Positions 12,714 through 20,998 of a DNA stretch of 64,000 bases are shown one piece after another (the stretch's first letter is position 1; each line of letters starts with the position of its first letter). The notes under the pieces were generated by a model. It did not search any database, was not told the origin of the DNA, and saw only the letters and a program-made list of their open reading frames with translations. This DNA comes from Beduini massiliensis (lineage in GTDB: Bacteria > Bacillota_I > Bacilli_A > Erysipelotrichales > Coprobacillaceae): contig NZ_CDPP01000003.1 in the NCBI RefSeq assembly GCF_000829905.1, forward strand, positions 1-64,000, written 5' to 3'. The translations under genes and the position numbers were made by a program.

Positions 12714-12792
12714 TTTATACCTCCATACTTGCTTATTTTATCATTTATTTGGCAGGAGCGGATAGGAGTATCAAAAAATGAAAAAAGTTTAG

Positions 12793-14100
12793 CTATATCG
12801 CTAAACCATGGAGACGATCTTTTTGCGTTTTATATTGATACAAGTAAATGGCACATAAAGTTTCTTTAGAAAACATTGGCATGATCCAATTGGATTCCCA
12901 TAATGTTTGATCAACAAGTTTTAGATAGATGAAGCAAATCAGTTCTTCCGAACCTAAATCGGTTAAAAATTTAGTTAAACGAGTTACTGAATACCCTTTT
13001 GTCTGAAAGATATCACAACATGCTTTCAAGGTGGTTTCAAATTTTTCAACAATCATTTCATTAATAACGTTGAATTGATAAATCTGATAAGGATCTATTT
13101 TATATAATTCTGCCAAAATATCCAAAATAATCAAAGTATAATCGGGAATATCTAACGACAGTTTATTCACATGCTCTAACAGAAGATGCGTAAACGGTAC
13201 GATATCAAAAATACGAATACGTTTTTTAATCGATTCACGATTAATCTTGGCTTCATAACCGAGAATACTGTAGTAGATATGCTGACACAATATGTCATCA
13301 ATTTCGGGATACAAGGTATACTTGAACCCTAAATAATGCCCATACGCCTTCATCGTGTCATAATAGCCCATAAGCCGGCGATGTGCCAATACATCACTGT
13401 CAAAATCCAGAAATCCGCCATTATCATTTAGGGGAGCAATATATTTAATATTAGGACGATGTGTATATTCCTCATGAGTAAACGTTTTGGCATTCAATTC
13501 TACGGCAATGATTTCCGTCGCCCCCATCTTAAAAGCAAGATGAATGGGCAGATTATCATAATATCCGCCATCTATATAGCCATGATCATTAAAATAATGA
13601 ATCGGAAATGCAGGAAAACAAGAAGCAGAAGCAATCAGGTAATCCGCTAATTGTCCCTGTGGGATTTGTTTCTTCGTTATTTCTATTGGTTTAAGGGAAG
13701 GATATTCTACTGTGACTAAACCAAAATCAATGGCAGATTGATTTAATTTATCTTGATTGGCCAGACGATGTACCATCTTAATCAAAGGTTCGATATTTGC
13801 TCCTTTAGAATTAATATAGGATTTAAAAAAAGGAACGATTAAGTTTGTATTGGAAATAAGGGAATCTAACGAAAAATCTGTACTGAATCCATCTTTTACG
13901 ACTTGTTCCACCGTCATATTCTGCCATAACTCCAACAATTCATTATAATCTTTTTGAGCGATCATACACCCATTCAGCGCCCCAATCGAACTGCCGGTTA
14001 CAATATCCGGATAAATCCCCAATTCATCCATCGCTTTAAGAAAACCGGCTTCATAAGCTCCTTTTGCCCCACCACCGGATAATACGAATGCTCTTTTCAT
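12793..14100 (-). CDS. Patatin-like phospholipase
   Basis: This 435-residue protein is a patatin-family lipid hydrolase. The oxyanion loop is SGGGAKGAYEAG at residues 8-19, the nucleophile elbow is GSSIG (Ser near 38), and the Asp of the catalytic dyad is in YIDGGYYDN near 176. The C-terminal ~200 residues form a mostly helical region without obvious motifs. There is no signal peptide, so it probably acts on membrane lipids from the cytosol. The start has a ttaaggag-like ribosome site. It is transcribed alone, away from htpG. Confidence 0.87.
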   Translation of the reverse strand: MKRAFVLSGGGAKGAYEAGFLKAMDELGIYPDIVTGSSIGALNGCMIAQKDYNELLELWQNMTVEQVVKDGFSTDFSLDSLISNTNLIVPFFKSYINSKGANIEPLIKMVHRLANQDKLNQSAIDFGLVTVEYPSLKPIEITKKQIPQGQLADYLIASASCFPAFPIHYFNDHGYIDGGYYDNLPIHLAFKMGATEIIAVELNAKTFTHEEYTHRPNIKYIAPLNDNGGFLDFDSDVLAHRRLMGYYDTMKAYGHYLGFKYTLYPEIDDILCQHIYYSILGYEAKINRESIKKRIRIFDIVPFTHLLLEHVNKLSLDIPDYTLIILDILAELYKIDPYQIYQFNVINEMIVEKFETTLKACCDIFQTKGYSVTRLTKFLTDLGSEELICFIYLKLVDQTLWESNWIMPMFSKETLCAIYLYQYKTQKDRLHGLAI

Positions 14101-14182
14101 AAAATCAACTCCTTAACTCCATTATACTACAAATGTTATATATTTATTTCTTAAATTCATTTCAATAGTGTGTATATAAAAA

Positions 14183-14219
14183 GAGAATGCAAATACATAC
14201 GTACAGTACTTTGCATTTT
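14183..14219. repeat. Inverted repeat between divergent patatin and htpG genes
   Basis: The arms aatgcaaa and tttgcatt flank an 18-base loop that contains tacgta. On the minus strand the repeat is followed by tctcttttta, so it could terminate a leftward transcript, although no gene converges here. It may instead be an operator. Confidence 0.45.
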
Positions 14220-14251
14220 CATGAGAAGATAGAATAAAAAAATATAAAATA

Positions 14252-14278
14252 TTAGCACTCAATACTTGACGGTGCTAA
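14252..14278 (+). promoter_or_regulatory. CIRCE element 1 (HrcA operator)
   Basis: The sequence ttagcactc-N9-cggtgctaa matches the CIRCE consensus TTAGCACTC-N9-GAGTGCTAA with two changes in the right arm. It overlaps the -35 box of the htpG promoter. Confidence 0.85.
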
Positions 14279-14294
14279 CCAGATGTATTAAAAT
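14266..14294 (+). promoter_or_regulatory. htpG promoter
   Basis: TTGACG (14266-14271) and TAAAAT (14289-14294) are separated by 17 bases. This is a sigma-A type promoter lying between two CIRCE elements. Confidence 0.8.
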
Positions 14295-14298
14295 AGCT

Positions 14299-14325
14299 TT
14301 AGCACATGTGATAAAAGAGTGCTAG
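14299..14325 (+). promoter_or_regulatory. CIRCE element 2 (HrcA operator)
   Basis: The sequence ttagcacat-N9-gagtgctag is a second CIRCE with a near-perfect right arm. It lies downstream of the -10 box and runs into the ribosome site (gctaggagg), so bound HrcA would block both initiation and early elongation. Confidence 0.82.
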
Positions 14326-14338
14326 GAGGATAATAGAT

Positions 14339-16246
14339 ATGAGTAAAAAACAATTTAAAGCCGAATCAAAACGTTTATTAGATCTAATGATCAACTCTAT
14401 TTATACGCATAAAGAAATCTTTTTAAGAGAATTAATTTCAAATGCTTCAGATGCATCTGATAAACTGTATTATAAAGCCTTAACGGAAAACTTATCAGAT
14501 ATTAATAAAGAAGATTTGAAGATTGAAATTAAAATCGATAAGAACGAACGCAGTTTAACATTGATCGATCATGGGATCGGGATGAACAAGGAAGAATTAG
14601 AAGAAAACTTGGGTACGATTGCCAAGAGCGGCTCTTTATCATTTAAAGAAGAACTTAAGAAATCAGAAGAAAACAATAGCGATGTCGATATTATCGGTCA
14701 ATTTGGAGTTGGCTTCTATGCTGCTTTTATGGTGGCCAGCAAAGTCACTGTCTTATCTAAAAAATACGGTGAAGATGAAGCCTATTTATGGAGCAGTGAA
14801 GGAGAAGAAGGGTATTCATTGGAAAAATCAATGAAGAGTGATCATGGAACTACGATTACCCTATATTTAAAATCCAATACAGATGATGAAAACTATGATG
14901 AATATTTAGATGAATATACATTACAGTCTTTAGTTAAAAAATATTCAGATTATGTTCGTTATCCGATTATGATGGATATGACAACTTCTAAAAAGAAAGA
15001 AGACAGCGATGAATATGAAGACATCATTGAAACAAAAACATTAAACTCAATGGTACCATTATGGAAACGCAGTAAATCTGATATTACCGCAGAAGAATAT
15101 AATGAATTCTATAAAGACAAATTCAATGATTATACCGATCCGTTAAAAGTTATTCATACGAGTGTAGAAGGAAATGTCTCTTTTGATGCTTTATTATTTA
15201 TTCCTTCAAAAGCGCCAATGAACTATTATTCTCAAGATTATGAGAAAGGATTGCAGCTTTATTCAAGAGGGGTTTTCATCATGGATAAGGCAAGTGAACT
15301 GATTCCTGAACATTTCCGTTTTGTGAAAGGGTTAGTGGATTCTCAAGACTTATCTTTAAATATTTCACGTGAGATGTTACAGCATGACCGTCAGTTAAAA
15401 GTCATTGAAGGACGTATTGAAAAGAAAATCAAATCTGAACTTGCTAATATGCTGAAAAATGACAGAGAACACTATGAAGAATTTTATAAGAACTTTGGTT
15501 TACAGTTAAAATATGGTATCTATCAGTCTTATGGAATGAAAAAAGATCTGCTTCAGGATTTATTGATGTACTATTCTGCTAATGAAGAAAAGATGATCAC
15601 TTTAAAAGAATATGTTGAACATATGAAAGAAGATCAAAAACATATTTATTTTGCTTCCGGTGAATCAATCGAAAAAATCTCTAAATTACCGCAATGTGAG
15701 TTATTAAAAGATAAAGGCTATGATCTTTTATACATGGTGGATAATGTTGATGAATTCTGTATTCAGATGATGCAAGAATTTGAAGAAAAAACATTTAAAA
15801 ATATCGCTCAGGGAGATTTAGATTTAGAAACGGAAGAAGAAAAGAAGGAATTAGAAAAACAAAACGAAGAAAACAAAGAAATGTTGGAATCCATCAAAAC
15901 AGCATTAGGTGATAAAGTCGTTGATGTTAAAGTGTCTTCACGTTTGAAATCACATCCTGTTTGTTTAGTCAGCAGTGATGGTATCTCATTTGAAATGGAA
16001 AAAGTACTGTCACAAATGCCAGGACAGGAAGATATGCCGATGAAAGCCGGAAAGATTTTAGAAATCAATCCAAACCATCCGATTTTCAATGCTTTACAAG
16101 AAATGAAAGATGAAGAACAAATCAAAGATTATTCACAATTATTATATGATCAGGCATTATTGATCGAAGGATTTGATGTGGAAGATCCAATCGAATTCTC
16201 TAACAAGATTTGTGAATTAATGATTAAGGCAAAAGTCGCACAGTAA
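14339..16246 (+). CDS. htpG: Hsp90-family chaperone HtpG
   Basis: This 635-residue cytosolic ATP-dependent chaperone has the GHKL ATP-binding domain at the N-terminus: ELISNASDASDKLYY near residue 27, DHGIGMNKEEL near 78 and GQFGVGFYAAFMV near 119. A middle domain with SREMLQHD near 340 and the C-terminal dimerisation domain follow. The length is normal for bacterial HtpG. The start has aggagg 9 bases upstream. Two CIRCE sites show HrcA control, unlike Bacillus subtilis, where htpG is not in the CIRCE regulon. Confidence 0.96.
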   Translation: MSKKQFKAESKRLLDLMINSIYTHKEIFLRELISNASDASDKLYYKALTENLSDINKEDLKIEIKIDKNERSLTLIDHGIGMNKEELEENLGTIAKSGSLSFKEELKKSEENNSDVDIIGQFGVGFYAAFMVASKVTVLSKKYGEDEAYLWSSEGEEGYSLEKSMKSDHGTTITLYLKSNTDDENYDEYLDEYTLQSLVKKYSDYVRYPIMMDMTTSKKKEDSDEYEDIIETKTLNSMVPLWKRSKSDITAEEYNEFYKDKFNDYTDPLKVIHTSVEGNVSFDALLFIPSKAPMNYYSQDYEKGLQLYSRGVFIMDKASELIPEHFRFVKGLVDSQDLSLNISREMLQHDRQLKVIEGRIEKKIKSELANMLKNDREHYEEFYKNFGLQLKYGIYQSYGMKKDLLQDLLMYYSANEEKMITLKEYVEHMKEDQKHIYFASGESIEKISKLPQCELLKDKGYDLLYMVDNVDEFCIQMMQEFEEKTFKNIAQGDLDLETEEEKKELEKQNEENKEMLESIKTALGDKVVDVKVSSRLKSHPVCLVSSDGISFEMEKVLSQMPGQEDMPMKAGKILEINPNHPIFNALQEMKDEEQIKDYSQLLYDQALLIEGFDVEDPIEFSNKICELMIKAKVAQ

Positions 16247-16311
16247 AAAACCTACCATTTATTAAAAAGTGTGCTATAATGTTTTCATAAGAATTTAAGG
16301 AGGATAAACAC

Positions 16312-16440
16312 ATGAAATCTACATTATTTAAAGTGGCTTCAATTGGAATCACAACGATGATCGGTGCATTTTTATCTATTAAATATCTTGAAAACGAAAT
16401 GGATAAATGCTTTAACGAAAGAAGAAATTCAGGTGAATAG
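16312..16440 (+). CDS. Small single-pass membrane peptide (42 aa)
   Basis: This short frame has a strong aaggagg ribosome site and its own extended -10 box TGcTATAAT (16275-16280), and is followed by a terminator. The peptide begins MKSTLFKVASIGITTMIGAF, a hydrophobic helix from about residue 5 to 22, and ends in a charged tail rich in Glu, Lys and Arg. It resembles no family I can name. The complete expression unit suggests it is real. A membrane-stress or toxin-like role is speculative. Confidence 0.6.
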   Translation: MKSTLFKVASIGITTMIGAFLSIKYLENEMDKCFNERRNSGE

Positions 16441-16447
16441 ATGAATA

Positions 16448-16488
16448 AAGGACTGTAACCCATTACATTTGGGGAAGTCCTTTTTTAT
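16448..16488 (+). terminator. Terminator after small membrane peptide
   Basis: The stem aaggact/agtcctt, with a 21-base loop, is followed by a T run. Confidence 0.72.
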
Positions 16489-16512
16489 TACACGGAAAAG
16501 GGAGGAAAAGAG

Positions 16513-17154
16513 ATGGATCAAAATTTAAAAACATTGATGGATCTAAAGATAGAAAAGACTAGAAATGCATTGATTAAAAATAATATGGAGGCACATATTG
16601 TAGAAAATGCAGAGGATTTAAGATCATTAATAAGCAAATTGATTAAACCGGGAACATCTGTCAGTGTGGGGGGAAGTCAGACTTTATTTGAAACAGGCAT
16701 CATCGATCAGTTAAGAGGGATGCCGATTACCTTTAATGATCGCTATGAACCAAATTTATCAGCCAAACAGATCGATGAGGTGCATCGTCAGGCTTTTTTT
16801 GCGGATTACTTGATTACCAGCAGCAATGCCATCACCGAGGATGGTCTGCTTTATAATGTTGATGGAAAAGGGAATCGTACAGCTGCTTTGATTTTTGGTC
16901 CTAAACATGTCATTGTGGTGGCAGGAATGAATAAAATTGTTTCTGATTTAGAAGCCGCTATTCAGCATGTGGAAAACGTGGCGGCACCGGCAAATGCTAT
17001 TCGTTTAAATAAGGAGACACCTTGTACAAATTTTGGTCACTGCGCTCATTGCAAATCAAAAGACCGTATCTGTTCTCACTATGTGGTGACTGGGCGTCAA
17101 GGGACTCCCGGACGTATCAGTGTGATTTTAGTAAAAGAAAGTTTAGGCTACTAA
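16513..17154 (+). CDS. LUD-domain protein (lactate utilisation LutC-like)
   Basis: This 213-residue protein consists of a single LUD domain (formerly DUF162). Typical segments are GTSVSVGGSQTLFETG near 52, ITSSNAITEDG near 100, NVDGKGNRTAALIFGPKHVIVVAGMNK and a C-terminal Cys group (CTNFGHCAHCKSKDRIC). The family is linked to lactate oxidation (LutABC), but stand-alone copies like this are common in anaerobes and their function is not established. The ribosome site gggaggaaaag supports the start. A terminator overlaps the 3' end. Confidence 0.82.
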   Translation: MDQNLKTLMDLKIEKTRNALIKNNMEAHIVENAEDLRSLISKLIKPGTSVSVGGSQTLFETGIIDQLRGMPITFNDRYEPNLSAKQIDEVHRQAFFADYLITSSNAITEDGLLYNVDGKGNRTAALIFGPKHVIVVAGMNKIVSDLEAAIQHVENVAAPANAIRLNKETPCTNFGHCAHCKSKDRICSHYVVTGRQGTPGRISVILVKESLGY

Positions 17155-17168
17155 CCTGAACTTTTTTT
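17139..17168 (+). terminator. Terminator overlapping LUD gene end
   Basis: The stem aagtttagg/cctgaactt, with one G-T pair, encloses the stop codon and is followed by seven T residues in all. Confidence 0.75.
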
Positions 17169-17193
17169 ATAAACACGCAGATGGGATTTATGG

Positions 17194-17347
17194 TATAATG
17201 GAACAAATCAGTGTGAAGACAAGCATTATGCAAACCGATGATCCTAATCATACTGAAAGAAATAACAAAACAACTAAAATGCTGACCTCGTGATCATCTC
17301 ACTAATGAGGAAAAGCAGGTATAAAAATGATTTAAAGGAGAAGAAGT
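17194..17347 (+). promoter_or_regulatory. Promoter and unexplained structured leader of xpt
   Basis: A TATAAT box at 17194-17199 predicts a roughly 140-base 5' UTR. Stem agcatt (17222-17227)/aatgct (17278-17283) encloses hairpin atgat-ccta-atcat (17238-17251). A second hairpin, cctc-gtga-tcatc-tcac-taat-gagg (17286-17310), follows. The conserved three-way-junction bases of the purine riboswitch are absent, although that class often precedes xpt. No T-run follows, so any switch would act on translation. Not identified. Confidence 0.55.
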
Positions 17348-17923
17348 ATGTTGAAGTTAGAAGAAGAAATCTGTAAAAGAGGAAAGATCATGAATGGAGA
17401 AATATTGAAAGTCGATTCTTTCTTAAATCATCAGGTTGATCCGAAGCTGATGGAAGCGATCGGAGAAGAATTCTATCATTATTTTAAAAAATATCCAATT
17501 ACAAAAGTAGTGACGATTGAAACAAGCGGGATTGCGCCGGCTTTGATGTGTGCTTTAAAATTAGAAGTTCCGATGATTTTTATCAAGAAAGCACAACCTT
17601 CGACGATGCAGGAAGCGTATGTATCCCATGTTTTTTCATTTACAAAAAATAAATCTTACACAATTTGCTTATCTAAGCATTTAATTGATAAAGAGGATCA
17701 TATACTATTTATAGATGACTTTTTAGCAAACGGTCAAGCATTTTTAGGGGTAGAACAAATCATCCGTGAAGCTGGGGCTGTTATCGATGGGGTTGGAATT
17801 GTCATTGATAAAACGTTCCAAGATGGTCATCTGCTGATTAAAGAAAAAGGATACGATCTGTATTCGTTAGCTAAAATAAAAAGCTTAGATGAAAATGGGG
17901 TAATATTTGATGAATCATTATAA
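17348..17923 (+). CDS. xpt: Xanthine phosphoribosyltransferase
   Basis: This 191-residue cytosolic salvage enzyme joins xanthine to PRPP, giving XMP. The N-terminal half reads ILKVDSFLNHQVDPKLM, which is diagnostic of Xpt, followed by ETSGIAPALM. The PRPP-binding loop is ILFIDDFLANGQA near residue 117. The start at 17348, with an aaaggag site, gives the family's usual length. The internal ATG at 17390 would cut off the N-terminal helix. It is co-transcribed with the following HAD gene, which overlaps it by 14 bases. Confidence 0.93.
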   Translation: MLKLEEEICKRGKIMNGEILKVDSFLNHQVDPKLMEAIGEEFYHYFKKYPITKVVTIETSGIAPALMCALKLEVPMIFIKKAQPSTMQEAYVSHVFSFTKNKSYTICLSKHLIDKEDHILFIDDFLANGQAFLGVEQIIREAGAVIDGVGIVIDKTFQDGHLLIKEKGYDLYSLAKIKSLDENGVIFDESL

Positions 17924-18605
17924 AACATTATTGTTTGATTTAGATGGGGTAATCTTTGATTTTAAAAAAGCCGAGGAACACTCTTTCATTGAAACCTTTA
18001 AGAAAATTGGCATTGAGGTTGATGAGACGCTGTTTAAACGTTATCATCAGATTAACGATCAGTTATGGAAAGCATTTGAACTGGGGCAGGTGACAAAGGA
18101 TGAAGTGACGATTGGGCGCTTTAAACAACTGTTTGAACAGTTAGGCGTGGACTATCCTTATGACCGTTTTGCCAATGCGTATCAAGAGGGTTTGGCAGAT
18201 GGCTATTTTTTAATACCACACGCTAAAGCAACATTGGAAACCTTATCTTCTTCTTATCGTTTATTTGCAGTGACCAATGGGGTATCGAAAACAGCTTTTA
18301 AGCGTTTGAAAGGAACAGAGACGTTACAGTATTTTCAAGATGTTTTTGTGTCAGAAGATCTGCATGCACAAAAGCCAAGCATGGACTATTTTAATCAAGT
18401 CTTTTCAAGAATCGAAGCATTTGATCCCAAGACAACATTATTGATTGGCGATTCACTGACATCCGATATACAGGGCGCAAATAATGCCGGATTAGACAGT
18501 TGCTGGATCAATACCACTCAACAACCGTTGACGGGGACTGCGATTCCAACCTATCAAATCACACATATCGAAGATATATTTGAAATATTAGTTAAACGCG
18601 CCTAA
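17910..18605 (+). CDS. HAD hydrolase (YjjG/YfnB-like nucleotidase)
   Basis: This 231-residue HAD-IA phosphatase has DLDGVIFDFKKAE at the N-terminus, TNGVSKTAFKRL near 117 (motif II), K of QKPSMDYF near 153 and IGDSLTSDIQGANNAG near 175. The DLDGVIFDF start and length fit the YjjG/YfnB group, which hydrolyses noncanonical pyrimidine nucleotides. Linkage to xpt fits nucleotide salvage or housecleaning. ATG 17910 is preferred over the TTG at 17907. Confidence 0.8.
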   Translation: MNHYKTLLFDLDGVIFDFKKAEEHSFIETFKKIGIEVDETLFKRYHQINDQLWKAFELGQVTKDEVTIGRFKQLFEQLGVDYPYDRFANAYQEGLADGYFLIPHAKATLETLSSSYRLFAVTNGVSKTAFKRLKGTETLQYFQDVFVSEDLHAQKPSMDYFNQVFSRIEAFDPKTTLLIGDSLTSDIQGANNAGLDSCWINTTQQPLTGTAIPTYQITHIEDIFEILVKRA

Positions 18606-18632
18606 AACAGTTTGAAGCGTTTAACTTTTTTT
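18591..18632 (+). terminator. Terminator of xpt-HAD operon
   Basis: The nine-base stem gttaaacgc/gcgtttaac is followed by seven T residues. It overlaps the HAD stop codon, and its loop contains the -35 box of the feoA promoter. Confidence 0.82.
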
Positions 18633-18640
18633 GCTATAAT
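18612..18640 (+). promoter_or_regulatory. feoAB promoter
   Basis: TTGAAG (18612-18617), 17 bases, then TATAAT (18635-18640), nested in the upstream terminator. The frame's earlier ATG at 18612 lies in the -35 box and so cannot be used. Confidence 0.75.
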
Positions 18641-18659
18641 AGGGCAAAGGGGTGAAATT

Positions 18660-18887
18660 ATGACGTTAGATTTAGTACAGCCGGGAACAAGTGCGACCGT
18701 CGAAGCCGTCGGGGGAGAAGGCTTATTGAGAAAAAGATTACTTGAGATGGGATTGACTCCGAATACTTTAGTAAAGGTGAGAAAAATAGCACCGATGGGA
18801 GATCCGATCGAAGTTTATTTAAGAAGCTATGTATTAACAATCAGAAAAGAAGATGCAGCTAAGATCACAGTGAAGGGGGTAAAATAG
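18660..18887 (+). CDS. feoA: FeoA domain protein
   Basis: This 75-residue SH3-like FeoA protein reads MTLDLVQPGTSATVEAVGGEG, then LRKRLLEMGLTPNTLVKVRKIAPMGDP and a final strand with LTIRKEDA. It is a small cytosolic partner of the FeoB ferrous iron transporter. ATG 18660 has an aaaggggtg site. Its stop codon overlaps the GTG start of feoB by one base, so translation is coupled. Confidence 0.92.
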   Translation: MTLDLVQPGTSATVEAVGGEGLLRKRLLEMGLTPNTLVKVRKIAPMGDPIEVYLRSYVLTIRKEDAAKITVKGVK

Positions 18888-20899
18888 TGGAACATTTGAT
18901 TGCTTTAGTCGGAAATCAAAACTGTGGGAAAACCACTTTATTTAACCAACTGACCGGATCAAATCAGCATGTGGGGAACTTTCCGGGAGTTACCGTTGAA
19001 AAAAAGATGGGAACGATGAAGCGTCATAAAGACATTACGATCGTCGATCTTCCGGGGATTTATTCTTTAACTCCCTATACATCAGAAGAGATTGTAACAA
19101 CGGACTTTTTATTGAAAGATCGTCCTGAATTGATTATTGATATTATCGATGCGACCAATATCGAAAGAAACTTATATCTGACTTTACAGATGATGGAGTT
19201 AAACATACCGATGGTCATAGCATTAAATATGATGGATGAAGTTGTGGGAAGTGGCAACAGCATTGATGTTTCCGGTTTATCCGAAGCGTTGGGAATACCG
19301 GTTTATCCGATTTCAGCCAGCAAGGGAGACGGGATTATTGATTTAGTGAATCAAGTGAATGCAATGCTCAAGAATCAGCCGCCGGTTCATCATGTGGATT
19401 TCTGTTCGGGTGAAATTCATCGTGCAATCCACGCTATTCGCCATTTAATTGAAGACCATACCGAGCGTTTGCGTTTGCCTAATCGTTATGTGGTGACACG
19501 TTTAATTGAAGGAAATGAACAGCTGGAACAGGAATTAGGGCTAACCGATGAAGAATGCCATATTATTCATCATATAGTCGAAGAAATGGAAAAAAATTTG
19601 CAAACCGATCGTGAAGCTGCGGTCGTGGATATGCGTTATAATTATATTGAGAAAGTTTGTCAGCAATGCGTCTTTAAAGAGGGCGAAACAAATGAACAGA
19701 TTCGTTCGGAAAAGATTGATAAATTACTGACCAATAAATATTTAGCAATTCCGATCTTCATTGGGATCATGTTCCTAATCTTTTATTTGACTTTCAGTGT
19801 GATAGGCGGACCGCTTCAGGAACTGTTAGAAAGTGGTATTGATCAATTCAATCAAATGCTATCAGGATTACTGCAAACTTGGCAGGTGAATGAGCTGCTT
19901 CAATCATTGATTATTGATGGAATTTGCAGTGGGGTAGGAAGTGTCTTATCTTTCATGCCGATCATTGTAGTCTTGTTTTTCTTCTTATCCTTGTTAGAGG
20001 ATAGTGGCTATATGGCACGTGTTGCTTTTGTCATGGATAAGTTTTTAAGAAAACTGGGATTATCGGGACGTTCGTTCGTTCCCATGCTGATCGGATTTGG
20101 CTGCAGTGTACCGGCAATCATGGCGACACGTACTTTATCCTCTGAACGTGATCGTAAAATGACTATTGTGCTGACACCTTTTCTTTCATGCAGTGCTAAA
20201 CTGCCAATCTATGGAATGATTACAGCGGCATTCTTTTCACAAAAAGCAGCCCTTGTTATGATTACGATCTATTGCATTGGCATCTTTGTCGCAATCCTAT
20301 CCGGATTACTATTAAAAAATACTGTGTTAAAAGGGGAACCGGTTCCTTTCGTACTGGAACTGCCGGCATATCGTATTCCCTCATATAAAAGTGTTTTGAT
20401 GCATATGTGGGAAAAAGCAAAAGACTTCATCAAAAAAGCATTTACGATCATTTTTATTGCTTCGATGGTAATTTGGTTCCTACAGTCTTTTTCATGGAAT
20501 CTTACTTTGGTAGCCGATAGTTCAAACAGTATTTTAGCTTCTATCGGAAATTTCGTTGCCCCGATCTTTAAACCGATGGGCTTTGACGACTGGCGTGCTT
20601 CTACGGCGCTGATTACCGGGATTACGGCAAAAGAATCGGTTGTATCGACGCTGACTGTTCTGCTTGGAAGCGACAATTCAATGATGTTAAGTCAAATGCT
20701 GCAAACGATCTTTACCCCTCAGAGTGCCTTTGCTTTTTTAGTGTTTACGGTTCTCTATATGCCTTGTGTCGCAGCCTTTGCGGCTACTAAAAAAGAACTG
20801 GGATCCTTAAAGGAAGCCCTGTATTGTGCCTTGTTTCAAACCGGTACAGCCTATGTGGTTTCACTCGTCGTTTATCAGCTTTCATCCCTGTTGATGTAG
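18887..20899 (+). CDS. feoB: Ferrous iron transporter FeoB
   Basis: This 670-residue inner-membrane protein imports Fe2+. The N-terminal G domain has GNQNCGKTT (residues 9-17), DLPG near 53 and NMMD near 114. A helical GDI-like region follows to about 265. The transport domain has Gate motifs GFGCSVPAIMATRTL and PFLSCSAKLPIYGM and about eight further membrane helices. Translation starts at GTG 18887, overlapping the feoA stop; gaaggggg lies upstream. No FeoC gene follows. No clear Fur box was seen in the feoA promoter. Confidence 0.95.
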   Translation: MEHLIALVGNQNCGKTTLFNQLTGSNQHVGNFPGVTVEKKMGTMKRHKDITIVDLPGIYSLTPYTSEEIVTTDFLLKDRPELIIDIIDATNIERNLYLTLQMMELNIPMVIALNMMDEVVGSGNSIDVSGLSEALGIPVYPISASKGDGIIDLVNQVNAMLKNQPPVHHVDFCSGEIHRAIHAIRHLIEDHTERLRLPNRYVVTRLIEGNEQLEQELGLTDEECHIIHHIVEEMEKNLQTDREAAVVDMRYNYIEKVCQQCVFKEGETNEQIRSEKIDKLLTNKYLAIPIFIGIMFLIFYLTFSVIGGPLQELLESGIDQFNQMLSGLLQTWQVNELLQSLIIDGICSGVGSVLSFMPIIVVLFFFLSLLEDSGYMARVAFVMDKFLRKLGLSGRSFVPMLIGFGCSVPAIMATRTLSSERDRKMTIVLTPFLSCSAKLPIYGMITAAFFSQKAALVMITIYCIGIFVAILSGLLLKNTVLKGEPVPFVLELPAYRIPSYKSVLMHMWEKAKDFIKKAFTIIFIASMVIWFLQSFSWNLTLVADSSNSILASIGNFVAPIFKPMGFDDWRASTALITGITAKESVVSTLTVLLGSDNSMMLSQMLQTIFTPQSAFAFLVFTVLYMPCVAAFAATKKELGSLKEALYCALFQTGTAYVVSLVVYQLSSLLM

Positions 20900-20972
20900 C
20901 TTTCTAGTTTAGAAAAAATGACAAAATAATAAAAATATATGTTACATTGTACTTGCTAACATAAGTATATAA

Positions 20973-20998
20973 AAAAGAGATGCCAGTGCATCTCTTTT
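20973..20998. terminator. Bidirectional terminator feoB/ilvE
   Basis: The 11-bp stem aaaagagatgc/gcatctctttt has a four-base loop and sits between convergent genes. Confidence 0.87.

Noticed and set aside
17206-17347. Purine riboswitch before xpt
   Set aside because: The conserved junction and loop bases of the purine aptamer are not present.
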